Below, one piece after another: positions 17,901 through 26,756 of a stretch of DNA of 64,000 bases. Within the stretch, counting starts at the first letter, position 1, and every line of letters starts with the position of its first letter. A program made the position numbers and the translations under genes. The notes beneath the pieces are model-generated. The model did not search any database. It worked only from the letters and a program-made list of their open reading frames with translations, and was not told where the DNA came from. The stretch is from contig NZ_LRPE01000002.1 of NCBI RefSeq assembly GCF_001605885.1, positions 31,653 to 95,652 on the forward strand. The letters run 5' to 3'. The DNA comes from Acinetobacter lactucae. GTDB lineage: Bacteria; Pseudomonadota; Gammaproteobacteria; Pseudomonadales; Moraxellaceae.

Positions 17901-17919
17901 GTATTGATTTTATCAATAC
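17901..17919. promoter_or_regulatory. probable LysR operator of the mhb operon
   Basis: GTATTGA and TCAATAC form a perfect 7-bp inverted repeat around 5 bases, containing the T-N11-A core, just upstream of the LysR start. A second looser dyad (AACAA...TTGTT) lies at 17948-17964. Confidence 0.6.
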
Positions 17920-18042
17920 AGACTATTGTTTTTTGTGCATGGATTCAACAATTTTCGATTGTTACATTGATGATCAAGGAAGAATAGGTCGTAAAAGTAC
18001 AAAGCATTCTTGTACCAATCGGCCATAAATAGAGGATCTGAA

Positions 18043-19080
18043 ATGGAACAGTTAGCAACGTTAGATGACTTACCGAAACGTTATCTTGGTCAACTTGAAG
18101 AATCAAATTTAGTCCCTTTATGGCCAAGTTTACGTAATGTATTACCTCCGCATAAACCGATGCCGCAGACCGTAGCCACCGCTTGGTATTTCCAGAATAT
18201 TAAACCTTTATTGCTCGAAGCAGGTGAGTTAACACCGATTGAAAAAGCTGAACGCCGTGTATTGGTTTTAGCAAATCCCGGACATGGTCTGGAAAATATG
18301 AAAGCCAGTTCAGTCATGTATCTTGGCATGCAGCTTTTGTTGCCAAAAGAATGGGCACCATCACATCGACATACCCCAAATGCAGTACGTCTGATTGTTG
18401 AGGGTGAAGGTGCATATACGACGGTTGAAGGTCAAAAATGCATGATGGAGCATGGGGATTTAATCCTTACACCATCAGGGCTTTGGCATGAACATGGACA
18501 TGATGGCGATGAGCCTGTGATCTGGTTAGATGTGCTGGATTTACCTTTGGTTTATTACATGGAAGCTTCTTATGTACAACCGGGTGAAATCCAAAAAGTG
18601 ACCAGTGCCGGAAATGCCCATCATTATGGAACTGGCATTGTGCCAACTGCACATTTTACCCGTGAAAATGCCTCGTATCCGATCATGCGTTACTCTTGGA
18701 AAGAAACCAAAAAAGTTTTGCATGCACTTGCAGATGATAAAAATCATCAAGCTCCAATTCAGGTGACTTACATCAATCCTGAAACTGGTGATGACTGCCA
18801 AAATATTATTGGTTACTCAGCTTTAATGCTCAGACCAAATGAAACTTTACAGCTCCAACCGCGCTCTACTGCCCAAATTTTTCATGTGATTGACGGTCAG
18901 CTCCAAGTCAAAATTGATCAGAAAGATTTCAATTTAAATAAAGCTGATACGGCATGTGCGCCATGTTTTTCTCATATTGATTTAATCAATACCTCAGATC
19001 AACCATGTTATTTGTTTATTGCAGATGAAGCGCCCTTACAACGGAAACTGGGTTTGTACTCTGTGCGTGAGCGCCAGTAA
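18043..19080 (+). CDS. mhbD: gentisate 1,2-dioxygenase
   Basis: A bicupin Fe(II) ring-cleavage dioxygenase of 345 aa that opens gentisate to maleylpyruvate. The ATG at 18043 is chosen over an upstream in-frame start because AGAGG lies 7-11 bases before it. The N-terminal cupin carries the metal ligands: H108 and H110 in SHRHTPNAV, and H149 in LWHEHGH. The sequence LVEGEGAYT-like turn and PSGLWHEHGHDG are typical of the family. The C-terminal cupin (about 240-340) lacks a full ligand set, as is usual. It is the first gene of a five-gene operon that carries 3-hydroxybenzoate through gentisate to central metabolites. Confidence 0.93.
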   Translation: MEQLATLDDLPKRYLGQLEESNLVPLWPSLRNVLPPHKPMPQTVATAWYFQNIKPLLLEAGELTPIEKAERRVLVLANPGHGLENMKASSVMYLGMQLLLPKEWAPSHRHTPNAVRLIVEGEGAYTTVEGQKCMMEHGDLILTPSGLWHEHGHDGDEPVIWLDVLDLPLVYYMEASYVQPGEIQKVTSAGNAHHYGTGIVPTAHFTRENASYPIMRYSWKETKKVLHALADDKNHQAPIQVTYINPETGDDCQNIIGYSALMLRPNETLQLQPRSTAQIFHVIDGQLQVKIDQKDFNLNKADTACAPCFSHIDLINTSDQPCYLFIADEAPLQRKLGLYSVRERQ

Positions 19081-19107
19081 ATAGGATATTTTATAAGGAT
19101 ATAAATC

Positions 19108-20328
19108 ATGTCAAATACTCAACAACCGATATTAATTGCTGGTGGCGGCATTGGCGGGTTTGCAGCTGCACTCGCTTTGGCAAAACAAGGTTTTAAGGTA
19201 CAAGTTTTTGAACAAGCCCCTGAAATTGGTGAGATCGGCGCAGGAATTCAACTAGGGCCGAATGCATTTCATGCCTTTGATGCATTAGGAATTGGGGAGA
19301 TTGCTCGCAGTAAAGCGGTCTATACCGACTATATGGTTATGCATGATGCGATTGATGAATATCAGGTCGGCAAAATTCCAACCGATGAAAAATTCCGTGA
19401 ACGTTTTGGTAACCCATATGCGGTGATTCACCGTGCCGATATTCATGGTTCATTGGTCGAAGGCGCTAAGCAATACGGCAACTTGGAAATTATCACTAAT
19501 TGTCATATTCAAAAAGTTGACCAGGATGATGCCGGCGTAATGATTACCGATCAAAACGGTACGCAATATCATGGTCAGGCACTTATCGGTGCTGATGGGG
19601 TTAAATCTGTTGTGCGTGATACCTATGTAGGTGACCCTGCATTGGTTACAGGTCATGTGGTTTACCGTGCTGTAGTACCTGAAAGCGAGTTTCCTGAAGA
19701 CTTGAAATGGAATGCAGCCAGTATTTGGGTAGGGCCAAATTGCCACCTTGTACATTATCCACTGCGCGGCGGAAAGGAATATAACGTTGTGGTGACGTTC
19801 CATAGTCGTGAGCAAGAACAGTGGGGCGTAACCGATGGTTCTAAAGAAGAAGTGCTGTCTTATTTTCAAGGAATTTGTCCGAAAGCTCGCCAATTGATTG
19901 AGTTACCTAAAAGCTGGCGCCGCTGGGCAACCGCAGACCGTGAACCGATTGAAACATGGACTTTTGGCCGTGTGACATTACTTGGCGATGCAGCACATCC
20001 AACTACGCAATATATGGCGCAGGGTGCATGTATGGCAATGGAAGACGCCGTAACTTTAGGCGAAGCGTTACGTATTACCGACCATGACATTTTAAAAGCT
20101 TTTGATATTTACCAAAAAGCACGAGTGGCACGTACAGCACGTATTGTTTTGTCTTCACGTGAAATGGGCAAAATTTACCATGCCAAAGGTGTACAACGCT
20201 TGGTTCGAAACGATTTGTGGCGTGGACGTCCTACTGAGCGTTTTTATGATGCAATGGAGTGGTTGTATGGCTGGAATGTCAATAACTGCCTTGATGCAGT
20301 GAAAAACTATCAAGGAAATGTTGCATGA
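19108..20328 (+). CDS. mhbM: 3-hydroxybenzoate 6-monooxygenase
   Basis: A flavoprotein aromatic hydroxylase of 406 aa. The FAD-binding GGGIGG Rossmann motif is at about residues 10-15, the DG-type motif (IGADGVKSVVR) is at about 160, and GDAAHP (293-298) contacts the FAD ribityl chain. Together with the gentisate genes around it, this fits 3-hydroxybenzoate 6-hydroxylase, which uses NADH and O2 to make gentisate; a salicylate 5-hydroxylase would be multi-component. It begins 27 bases after the dioxygenase gene and overlaps the next gene by four bases (ATGA), suggesting translational coupling. Confidence 0.9.
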   Translation: MSNTQQPILIAGGGIGGFAAALALAKQGFKVQVFEQAPEIGEIGAGIQLGPNAFHAFDALGIGEIARSKAVYTDYMVMHDAIDEYQVGKIPTDEKFRERFGNPYAVIHRADIHGSLVEGAKQYGNLEIITNCHIQKVDQDDAGVMITDQNGTQYHGQALIGADGVKSVVRDTYVGDPALVTGHVVYRAVVPESEFPEDLKWNAASIWVGPNCHLVHYPLRGGKEYNVVVTFHSREQEQWGVTDGSKEEVLSYFQGICPKARQLIELPKSWRRWATADREPIETWTFGRVTLLGDAAHPTTQYMAQGACMAMEDAVTLGEALRITDHDILKAFDIYQKARVARTARIVLSSREMGKIYHAKGVQRLVRNDLWRGRPTERFYDAMEWLYGWNVNNCLDAVKNYQGNVA

Positions 20329-20963
20329 AACTTTATAGCTTTTTCCGTAGCGGTACATCACACCGAACCCGCATTGTGTTGAATCTAAAAGGCTTGGCCT
20401 ATGAAGCGACTTATATCTCGCTCGCTAAAAACGAGCACCATCAAGCTGCTTTTAAAGCTTTAAATCCGCAAGGGTTTGTACCCGTACTTGAAACTGAGTC
20501 GGGAAACTTGTTGCAAAGTCCAGCCATTATCGAATGGCTAGAAGAACAATATCCCGAACCCGCTTTATTACCTACAGATGCGTTGGGTCGTGAAAAAGTC
20601 CGCGCCATTGCGGCTTTAATTGGATGCGATGTTCACCCCTTAAACAACAGGCGTGTTCTTGAATATTTACGCCAGACCTTAGGGCTGGATGAAGCACAAA
20701 TTAATGCATGGTGTGCCAAGTGGATTCAGGATGGATTTGCTGCTTTAGAGCATATTTTGGAACAAGACCAGAATCGCGAAAAGTTCTGCTATGGCAAGCA
20801 ACCGACCATTGCAGATGCCTATTTAGTTCCACAAGTAGTTTCTGCCGAGCGTTTTAAAGTCGATTTATCGGCTTATCCACACATTAATGAAATTTACCAA
20901 CATTGCATGACCTTAGAAGCATTTCAAAAAACGGCACCTGAACAGCAGGCCGACGCATTTTGA
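20325..20963 (+). CDS. mhbI: maleylpyruvate isomerase (zeta-class GST)
   Basis: A glutathione-dependent isomerase of 212 aa that converts maleylpyruvate to fumarylpyruvate. The N-terminal thioredoxin-fold domain (1-80) starts KLYSFFRSGTSHRTRI, where the zeta-class Ser motif binds glutathione, followed by the cis-Pro segment GFVPVLE and the LLQSPAIIEWLEE helix. The C-terminal helical domain has the VHPLNNRRVL segment conserved in maleylacetoacetate and maleylpyruvate isomerases. Sequence alone cannot separate these two activities; the gentisate operon decides for maleylpyruvate. Its ATG overlaps the hydroxylase stop codon. Confidence 0.9.
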   Translation: MKLYSFFRSGTSHRTRIVLNLKGLAYEATYISLAKNEHHQAAFKALNPQGFVPVLETESGNLLQSPAIIEWLEEQYPEPALLPTDALGREKVRAIAALIGCDVHPLNNRRVLEYLRQTLGLDEAQINAWCAKWIQDGFAALEHILEQDQNREKFCYGKQPTIADAYLVPQVVSAERFKVDLSAYPHINEIYQHCMTLEAFQKTAPEQQADAF

Positions 20964-20994
20964 GTCGTGATTAACTTAATAGAAGGAATTTAAC

Positions 20995-21696
20995 ATGTCA
21001 TTTATTTTTGAACCAATGACCACTGCGGGTCTATTTATTCACGGCTCAGCGCATAAATTTCCAGTACGCCGTGTGTATTGTGTTGGCCGTAACTATGCTG
21101 CTCATGCACGTGAAATGGGTTTTGACCCAGATCGTGAACCACCATTTTTCTTTTGTAAGCCAAATGATCTTGAGTCGGTTGTTCCAGTAAATACAGATGC
21201 GGTTGATATTTCATATCCATCTGAAACTTCAAATTTTCATTATGAAATCGAGTTGGTTGTTGCGATTGGTAAAGATGCCAAAAATGTTTCGGTTGAAGAT
21301 GCGGTGAATTATATCTATGGCTATGCCGTTGGTTTAGATATGACACGCCGTGATTTACAGATGGCAATGCGTGAAAAAGGCCGCCCATGGGAAATTGGTA
21401 AAGCTTTTGATTTTTCTGCGCCAATTGGCCCAATTCACCCGATTACTCAAACGGGTGAAATCAATAGTGCCGATATTCATTTAACGGTAAATGGTAAAAC
21501 CGAACAGCACAGCGATGTCAGTCACCTGATTTGGTCTGTGGCTGAAACGATTGCCAATTTATCGACGCTATTTGAACTCAAAGCAGGTGATTTGATTTTT
21601 ACAGGAACTCCAGAAGGCGTGGGTGCGGTAGTGAAAGGTGATGTTATGCGTGCAGACATTACTGGACTGACTGGAATTACGGTGAATGTGAAATAA
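20995..21696 (+). CDS. mhbH: fumarylpyruvate hydrolase
   Basis: An FAH-family hydrolase of 233 aa that splits fumarylpyruvate into fumarate and pyruvate, the last step of the gentisate route. It has the N-terminal VYCVGRNYAAHAREMG segment, the metal-binding acidic motif in HYEIELVVAIG, and the GDLIFTGTPEGVG loop near the C-terminus, all standard for this clade. The length matches NagK-type hydrolases. It starts 31 bases after the isomerase gene with AAGGAA as ribosome-binding site, and the transporter gene follows in the same direction. Confidence 0.92.
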   Translation: MSFIFEPMTTAGLFIHGSAHKFPVRRVYCVGRNYAAHAREMGFDPDREPPFFFCKPNDLESVVPVNTDAVDISYPSETSNFHYEIELVVAIGKDAKNVSVEDAVNYIYGYAVGLDMTRRDLQMAMREKGRPWEIGKAFDFSAPIGPIHPITQTGEINSADIHLTVNGKTEQHSDVSHLIWSVAETIANLSTLFELKAGDLIFTGTPEGVGAVVKGDVMRADITGLTGITVNVK

Positions 21697-21807
21697 ATCA
21701 AATTGATCTGATTTATTGAAATAGGTGCTCAACCTAAATAAAAAATACAGTTGGGCACTTTTGCTAAGGATTGCATATACGCCAATGTATTGGCGAAAGG
21801 AGCTATC

Positions 21808-23151
21808 ATGTCTCAAAATTCTATAGACGTACAAAGTTTCATTGATGAAATACCGCTATCGTCTTTGCAAAAATTAATTATGTGGCTATGTTTTTTGATT
21901 GTTGCGATTGATGGTTTTGATACCGCGGCAGTTGGGTTTATTGCACCTGCTTTAAAGGCAGAATGGGGGTTGCAAGCAACCGATTTGGCACCTTTATTTG
22001 GTGCTGGCTTGTTTGGACTGATGGCTGGTGCACTCATTTTTGGACCGTTATCCGATAAATTAGGCCGTAAACCGATTTTGATTGGTTCGGTCATTATGTT
22101 TGGAATTGCCAGTGTTTTTGCCTCTTTTTCAGCAGATTTACAAACCCTGATTATTTGGCGATTTCTCACTGGTTTGGGCTTAGGCGGGGCTTTACCCAAT
22201 GCAATTACTTTAACCTCTGAATATGCGCCTACATCTCGCCGTTCTAATTTAGTGACGATGATGTTTTGTGGTTTTACCATTGGATCTGCTCTTGGGGGTA
22301 TCCTGTCTGCTCAGTTACTTCCTCATATAGGTTGGCATGGTATTTTGCTCATTGGGGGAGTGTTGCCGTTAGCGACCGTACCTTTTTTATATTTCTTATT
22401 ACCTGAATCTATTCGTTTCTTAGTACTTAAAAAGAAGGGCACCGAGAAAATTGAAAAGATTATTCACCGTATCGCACCGCATTTAAATAGCACGCCGACC
22501 TTGGTGCCAACAGTCAATGAAGTCGAAAAATCAAGTTTGAAAGATTTGTTTAGTAAAGGCTTTGCTCTAGGCACTTTTTTGATTTGGTTTACCTTTTTTA
22601 TGAGCCTTCTCATTATTTATATGATTTCAAGTTGGATGCCTACTTTATTGACCAATGAGGGCTTTAATTTATCCAACGCATCATGGCTGACTTCAATTTT
22701 CCAAATAGGGGGAACTATTGGTGCCATTGTCCTAGGCCTACTGATGGATAAGATGGATGCAACCAAAATTTTAAGTACGGCTTATGTTTTTGGTGGTTTT
22801 TTCCTGATTTGTTTAGGATTTGGAATTGAACAGGCAAATACGGTTTTATTGATGTTTGCTATGTTTGGGGTAGGTGCAGGAATTAGTGGTTCGCAAGTAG
22901 GAGCAAATGCTTTTGCATCTAGTTTTTATCCAACACATTGCCGTGCAACAGGGGTAAGTTGGGCCAATGCAGTAGGGCGCTCAGGGTCGATTGTTGGATC
23001 AATTATGGGTGGTTGGTTAATGTCATTAAATCTCTCCAGTTTTGAAATTCTAAGCATTTTAGCGATACCTGCATTTTGTGCAGCGGTTTCGTTGTTACTC
23101 ATTAAACACCTCAAAAAAGAACACCACCAAGTTTTAACTAACCTAAGCTGA
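21808..23151 (+). CDS. mhbT: AAHS-family aromatic acid:H+ symporter
   Basis: A 12-helix major facilitator of 447 aa. The ATG at 21808 is preceded by AAAGGAG; the upstream in-frame start is unlikely. The AAHS hallmark IDGFDTAAVGFIAPAL lies in TM1, with the Asp residues needed for aromatic acid transport. The loop 2-3 motif is GPLSDKLGRKPIL, and the loop 8-9 variant is GLLMDKMDATKI. Position at the end of the gentisate operon indicates 3-hydroxybenzoate, or gentisate, as cargo. A terminator follows. Confidence 0.9.
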   Translation: MSQNSIDVQSFIDEIPLSSLQKLIMWLCFLIVAIDGFDTAAVGFIAPALKAEWGLQATDLAPLFGAGLFGLMAGALIFGPLSDKLGRKPILIGSVIMFGIASVFASFSADLQTLIIWRFLTGLGLGGALPNAITLTSEYAPTSRRSNLVTMMFCGFTIGSALGGILSAQLLPHIGWHGILLIGGVLPLATVPFLYFLLPESIRFLVLKKKGTEKIEKIIHRIAPHLNSTPTLVPTVNEVEKSSLKDLFSKGFALGTFLIWFTFFMSLLIIYMISSWMPTLLTNEGFNLSNASWLTSIFQIGGTIGAIVLGLLMDKMDATKILSTAYVFGGFFLICLGFGIEQANTVLLMFAMFGVGAGISGSQVGANAFASSFYPTHCRATGVSWANAVGRSGSIVGSIMGGWLMSLNLSSFEILSILAIPAFCAAVSLLLIKHLKKEHHQVLTNLS

Positions 23152-23173
23152 ACAGTCTTATAACTCCATAATT

Positions 23174-23205
23174 AAAAAAGAGACCGTAAATGGTCTCTTT
23201 TTTCT
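23174..23205. terminator. bidirectional terminator
   Basis: A 12-bp perfect stem, AAAAAAGAGACC (23174-23185) with GGTCTCTTTTTT (23192-23203), between the convergent transporter and efflux genes. Its AGAGACC stem recurs at two other convergent or gene-end sites in this window. Confidence 0.88.
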
Positions 23206-23228
23206 CTCATATTTTAAAATCAGACTAT

Positions 23229-24314
23229 CTATTTATTCGTATCTATCGATACTAAAACCGATAAACCTGGACGTAATAATTTAACGTCTTTTTGATTTTC
23301 AATGAGCTTGATTCGTAAAGGAAGGCGCTGAACGATTTTAGTAAAATTACCAGTTGCATTGGTCGCTGATATTGGAGAGAAAAATGCGCCAGTAGAAGGA
23401 GAAAAGCTGTCTACCACACCTTTTAATTCAACGTTATAAGCATCTACATAGACATTAACAGGTTGTCCGATCTTGATCTTTTTTAACTCAATTTCACGGA
23501 AGTTGGCTTCTACATAAACCTGATCTAAAGGAACAACCACCATGAGTGGATTACCAGCACTCACAAAGTTACCTACGTTAGCTGACTTTTGACCAATCAT
23601 GCCATCAATAGGTGCACGAACCTCTGTATAGCTCAAATTCAGTTTTGCTTTATCAAGCGCTGCTTGGGCTTGTTTAAGGACTGCTTGTTTGGCTTGTACC
23701 TGAATCTTGTATTGGTTGAGCTGATACTGTGCATCAATCACTTTTTCTTTACTGCTGTCTAAGTCAGCATATTGTTCAGTCAAAGTAGTCTTAGATTGCT
23801 GTGTAATTAATCTAGACTCAGCTCCAAGTGCCTGTAGTTGCTCATAACGCGCCGTATTGTCTTTTGTGAGTTTGATTCCAGCTTCTACTTTTCTCAGCTG
23901 TGCTTCAGTTTCTCGAATAACAGTGGGTTGTCTATCCACTGCGAGCATTGCTTCACTCACATCAGCTTGTGCTTTTGCATAATTAGATTCAGCCTCAGCC
24001 AAAGCAGCTTGATAATCACGTGCATCAATTCTTGCTAAAAGTTGGCCTTTTTTTACGGTCTGATGATCTTTAATATAAATTTCTTCAATATTGCCAGATA
24101 CTTTAGGGGCAATGGTTGAATACTCTACATCCACACGCGCATCGTCTGTTTCAATAATCGAAGATGGCAAAAATATAAGTTTTAAAACCCACAAAATAGA
24201 TGCTAAGACAATAATGAACGCCATAGCCATAACCCAATGCTTTTTGAGAAATTGCACCTTGGTTAACTTGGGTGGTTCGGTATGGGTGGTGTCTTGGGCT
24301 TCGAGAGTACTCAT
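23229..24314 (-). CDS. EmrA/HlyD-type efflux periplasmic adaptor
   Basis: A membrane fusion protein of 361 aa that links the inner-membrane pump encoded next to it to an outer-membrane channel. One N-terminal transmembrane helix spans about residues 30-52. Then come the first biotinyl-lipoyl half (TIAPKVSGNIEEIYIKD), a long alpha-helical hairpin of about 110 residues (coiled coil rich in Ala, Glu and Gln), the second lipoyl half (VRAPIDGMIGQKSANVG) and a beta-barrel domain. This is the EmrA layout. The gene overlaps the pump gene by four bases (ATGA) and is translationally coupled downstream of it. Substrates cannot be read from the sequence. Confidence 0.9.
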   Translation of the reverse strand: MSTLEAQDTTHTEPPKLTKVQFLKKHWVMAMAFIIVLASILWVLKLIFLPSSIIETDDARVDVEYSTIAPKVSGNIEEIYIKDHQTVKKGQLLARIDARDYQAALAEAESNYAKAQADVSEAMLAVDRQPTVIRETEAQLRKVEAGIKLTKDNTARYEQLQALGAESRLITQQSKTTLTEQYADLDSSKEKVIDAQYQLNQYKIQVQAKQAVLKQAQAALDKAKLNLSYTEVRAPIDGMIGQKSANVGNFVSAGNPLMVVVPLDQVYVEANFREIELKKIKIGQPVNVYVDAYNVELKGVVDSFSPSTGAFFSPISATNATGNFTKIVQRLPLRIKLIENQKDVKLLRPGLSVLVSIDTNK

Positions 24315-25888
24315 AAAGATTTTCCTGAGTTATGACTATTCATTAACTTAATGAGAGCAATACGTGGCGGATAAGTTCGAACTGGCAAAATCAACATCAC
24401 AATGAACAAAATAGCGGTAAGGCCAGCTAAGATGAGATATTGATCGCTAATAACTAAAACAGATTGTTGCGCTTGAATCGCAGAATTTAGGGCAGATAAA
24501 CCACCTGAAATACGATCTGCACCATTTGCGTTAAGCACAGGGGGAGTAAGCGGATTAATAACAGGGCCTTGAATATTTTGGAAAACATGTTGGGCAGTAT
24601 TTTCAATCAGCCGTGTTGAATGGTATTCACCGCGTACTCGGTTTATCCAATCCAAAATACAAACACCCAGTACACCGCTAATGGCACGCGGGGTGTTAAT
24701 CATCGGTGATGCATAAATTGCCATAGTTGGGTGAACACTGTTTGTTCCCATCATTAAGAGCGAGAGCACGACACAGGTTTGCCCCAAACATGAGATTGCA
24801 TGCCAAAAATAAAACTGATCTTGATTCCATGTGGTATCAAGTTGGCTTGCACCTAGGCAGCCCGCAATGACTAGAAGTAAACCAAACCCATGCACATATC
24901 GGCTATCCATCCAAGCCTGATTTAAAAGCTTCACAACAATAGGAATATAGATAAATTGCAATGCCGCAATTTGTAAGCCAATCCACATGGTCTGGGTCGG
25001 TTTATAGCCATGCACAGTACTGAGATAATTCAGTGGTAATGTGCTGGTAGACATACCAATAATGACAAAGCAAAATAAAGCAAAAATTGCATACGCAAAA
25101 TTTCGAATTTCGAGCATTTGCGGTTTAATTAATGGGGTTGGATAACGCCATTCATGTATAAAAAACCAAGGTAAAGTAACGGCAGTGATTAAAGCCAAGA
25201 CACAAATTAATTGAGAATGGAACCAGTCTAAATGATTGCCATGCAACAACATTGTACTCAGGCTCGCTAAGCTAATAATCGCTAAAACGGCACCCATCCA
25301 ATCGTAAGTTTTTATTCTTGAATAATTTAATTGGTCTTGTGGAATCCCAAAATACACCAGAGCAGCACTTAGCGCACAAAAAGGAATGGTTTGGAAAAAT
25401 ATCATTTTCCAGCCAATCACATCTAAATAAAAAGCAGCGAGTGCAGCACTTAAGTTCGGAAAGAATGTTGCGGTTAATGCATAGCAAGCGAGACCCCATA
25501 GCCGGATATCAGGTCCTAAAAATCTAAGTGCACAGGCCATGAGCAAAGGAATGGTTAAACCATTGGCGAGACCTTGTAAGCCACGTAATAAATAAAATAT
25601 TTCGATATTGGGACTAAATGGAATCAAAACGCTAGAAACAAGGCAAAGTCCTATCGCAAAAAGCAGAACTCTTCGCATAGAAAAAATAACGGCCCAACTC
25701 GTGGACAGGATCATGCCAATAATCATGGTGCTGGCATAAATACTGTTGACCCAATAACCGGCGTCAACACTAATTCCCATCGCGCCGCGTATGTCGACTA
25801 AGGTAATACTGGTAATTCGGTTGTTAAATTCAACAGTCATTGCAGCAAATATTGCGCCTGCCAAACCGATGAGTGGCTTTATATTCAT
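24311..25888 (-). CDS. DHA2-type MFS efflux pump (EmrB-like)
   Basis: An integral membrane exporter of 525 aa with about fourteen hydrophobic helices, the DHA2 drug:H+ antiporter layout. The N-terminus has ITLVDIRGAMGISVDAGYW, comparable to motif D1 of the family, and NGLTIPLLMA lies in the region of TM4. The large hydrophilic segment before the last helix (about 445-490, QNIQGPVINPLTPPVLNANG) is a periplasmic loop. It is the first gene of a two-gene efflux operon with the adaptor, and a TetR gene lies divergently across a shared palindromic operator. Export of a toxic compound is inferred. Confidence 0.88.
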   Translation of the reverse strand: MNIKPLIGLAGAIFAAMTVEFNNRITSITLVDIRGAMGISVDAGYWVNSIYASTMIIGMILSTSWAVIFSMRRVLLFAIGLCLVSSVLIPFSPNIEIFYLLRGLQGLANGLTIPLLMACALRFLGPDIRLWGLACYALTATFFPNLSAALAAFYLDVIGWKMIFFQTIPFCALSAALVYFGIPQDQLNYSRIKTYDWMGAVLAIISLASLSTMLLHGNHLDWFHSQLICVLALITAVTLPWFFIHEWRYPTPLIKPQMLEIRNFAYAIFALFCFVIIGMSTSTLPLNYLSTVHGYKPTQTMWIGLQIAALQFIYIPIVVKLLNQAWMDSRYVHGFGLLLVIAGCLGASQLDTTWNQDQFYFWHAISCLGQTCVVLSLLMMGTNSVHPTMAIYASPMINTPRAISGVLGVCILDWINRVRGEYHSTRLIENTAQHVFQNIQGPVINPLTPPVLNANGADRISGGLSALNSAIQAQQSVLVISDQYLILAGLTAILFIVMLILPVRTYPPRIALIKLMNSHNSGKSL

Positions 25889-25946
25889 CTTTTACCTTAA
25901 ATCTTAAACATGAATTTAGTGCAGAAGGCAGATATTGAACTCAACT

Positions 25947-25960
25947 GTACCGATCGGTAC
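25947..25960. promoter_or_regulatory. TetR-type operator, perfect 14-bp palindrome
   Basis: GTACCGATCGGTAC is a perfect palindrome in the 167-base space between the efflux operon and the divergent TetR gene, the expected position and form for the TetR binding site. Confidence 0.75.
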
Positions 25961-26055
25961 TCTACTCTTTAATTAAATTCCCGTCAATTCTCGATTTTGA
26001 ACTTTTCGATGAGTTACACTTAGGACGAAATCGCTAAAATTTTTATAAGGTCAAT

Positions 26056-26676
26056 ATGTCAGGTTCAACTAAAACTAATGAAAAAAATCAAAAAATTCTG
26101 GATGCAGCTACCAAATTTTTTCTGACCCATGGTTTTAGTGGCACAACAACAGACATGATTCAAAAGGAAGCGGGCGTTTCAAAAGCAACCATGTATGGTT
26201 GTTATAAAAATAAAGAAGTGATGTTTGCTGCTGTCATTGAAAGACAATGCACGAGCATGCAAGAGCAAATTATTTTAGTCGAGACAAAAGCTGAAAATTT
26301 ACGGTCAGCTTTAACCGAGATGGGAAAAACCTATCTGTGTTTTATATTGTCGCATTCAGGCTTGGCATTTTTTAGAGTTTGTATTGCAGAAGCAGTTCGC
26401 TTTCCAGAGTTATCTGAAAAATTCTTTGAAGTAGGGCCACAAAAGCTTGCAAATATTATTGCGGGTTATCTTGAAAAATCTCAAAAAAATAAAGAAATTG
26501 AATTGAATTCTTCTGCCGCTATAGCAGCAAATATATTTTTAGCATTATTGCGAAGTGATGCGCATCTAAAATGTCTAACACATCCTAATTATACAATTTC
26601 TGATAATGAAATTAGTACTTGGGTTGAGTATGCAGTTGATTTATTTTTAAAAAATATAAATTACAAACCAAGTTAA
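26056..26676 (+). CDS. TetR/AcrR-family repressor of the efflux operon
   Basis: A 206-residue TetR protein. The N-terminal helix-turn-helix spans about 12-58 (GFSGTTTDMIQKEAGVSKAT, then YKNKEVMFAAVIE); the ligand-binding all-helical domain follows and includes a TetR_C-like SGLAFFRVCIAEAVRFPELSE segment. It is divergent from the EmrAB-like genes and most probably represses both itself and the pump through the palindrome at 25947. The effector is presumably a pump substrate; this is inferred from arrangement only. The ATG is preceded by AAGGTC. Confidence 0.88.
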   Translation: MSGSTKTNEKNQKILDAATKFFLTHGFSGTTTDMIQKEAGVSKATMYGCYKNKEVMFAAVIERQCTSMQEQIILVETKAENLRSALTEMGKTYLCFILSHSGLAFFRVCIAEAVRFPELSEKFFEVGPQKLANIIAGYLEKSQKNKEIELNSSAAIAANIFLALLRSDAHLKCLTHPNYTISDNEISTWVEYAVDLFLKNINYKPS

Positions 26677-26718
26677 TTTAGGAAATTTTTTCCTACCAAG
26701 TTCTGAATGTAGAAATTT

Positions 26719-26750
26719 AAAAAAGAGACCAGCTAGTGGTCTCTTTTTAT
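26719..26750. terminator. bidirectional terminator
   Basis: Arms AAAAAGAGACC and GGTCTCTTTTT (26738-26748) around 7 bases, between the TetR gene and the convergent dehydrogenase gene; the same stem type as at 23174. Confidence 0.85.
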
Positions 26751-26756
26751 TCTTAA

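Noticed and set aside
21035..21433. 132-residue antisense ORF in the fumarylpyruvate hydrolase gene
   Set aside because: It is His/Gln-rich by codon complement and overlaps a clear enzyme gene.
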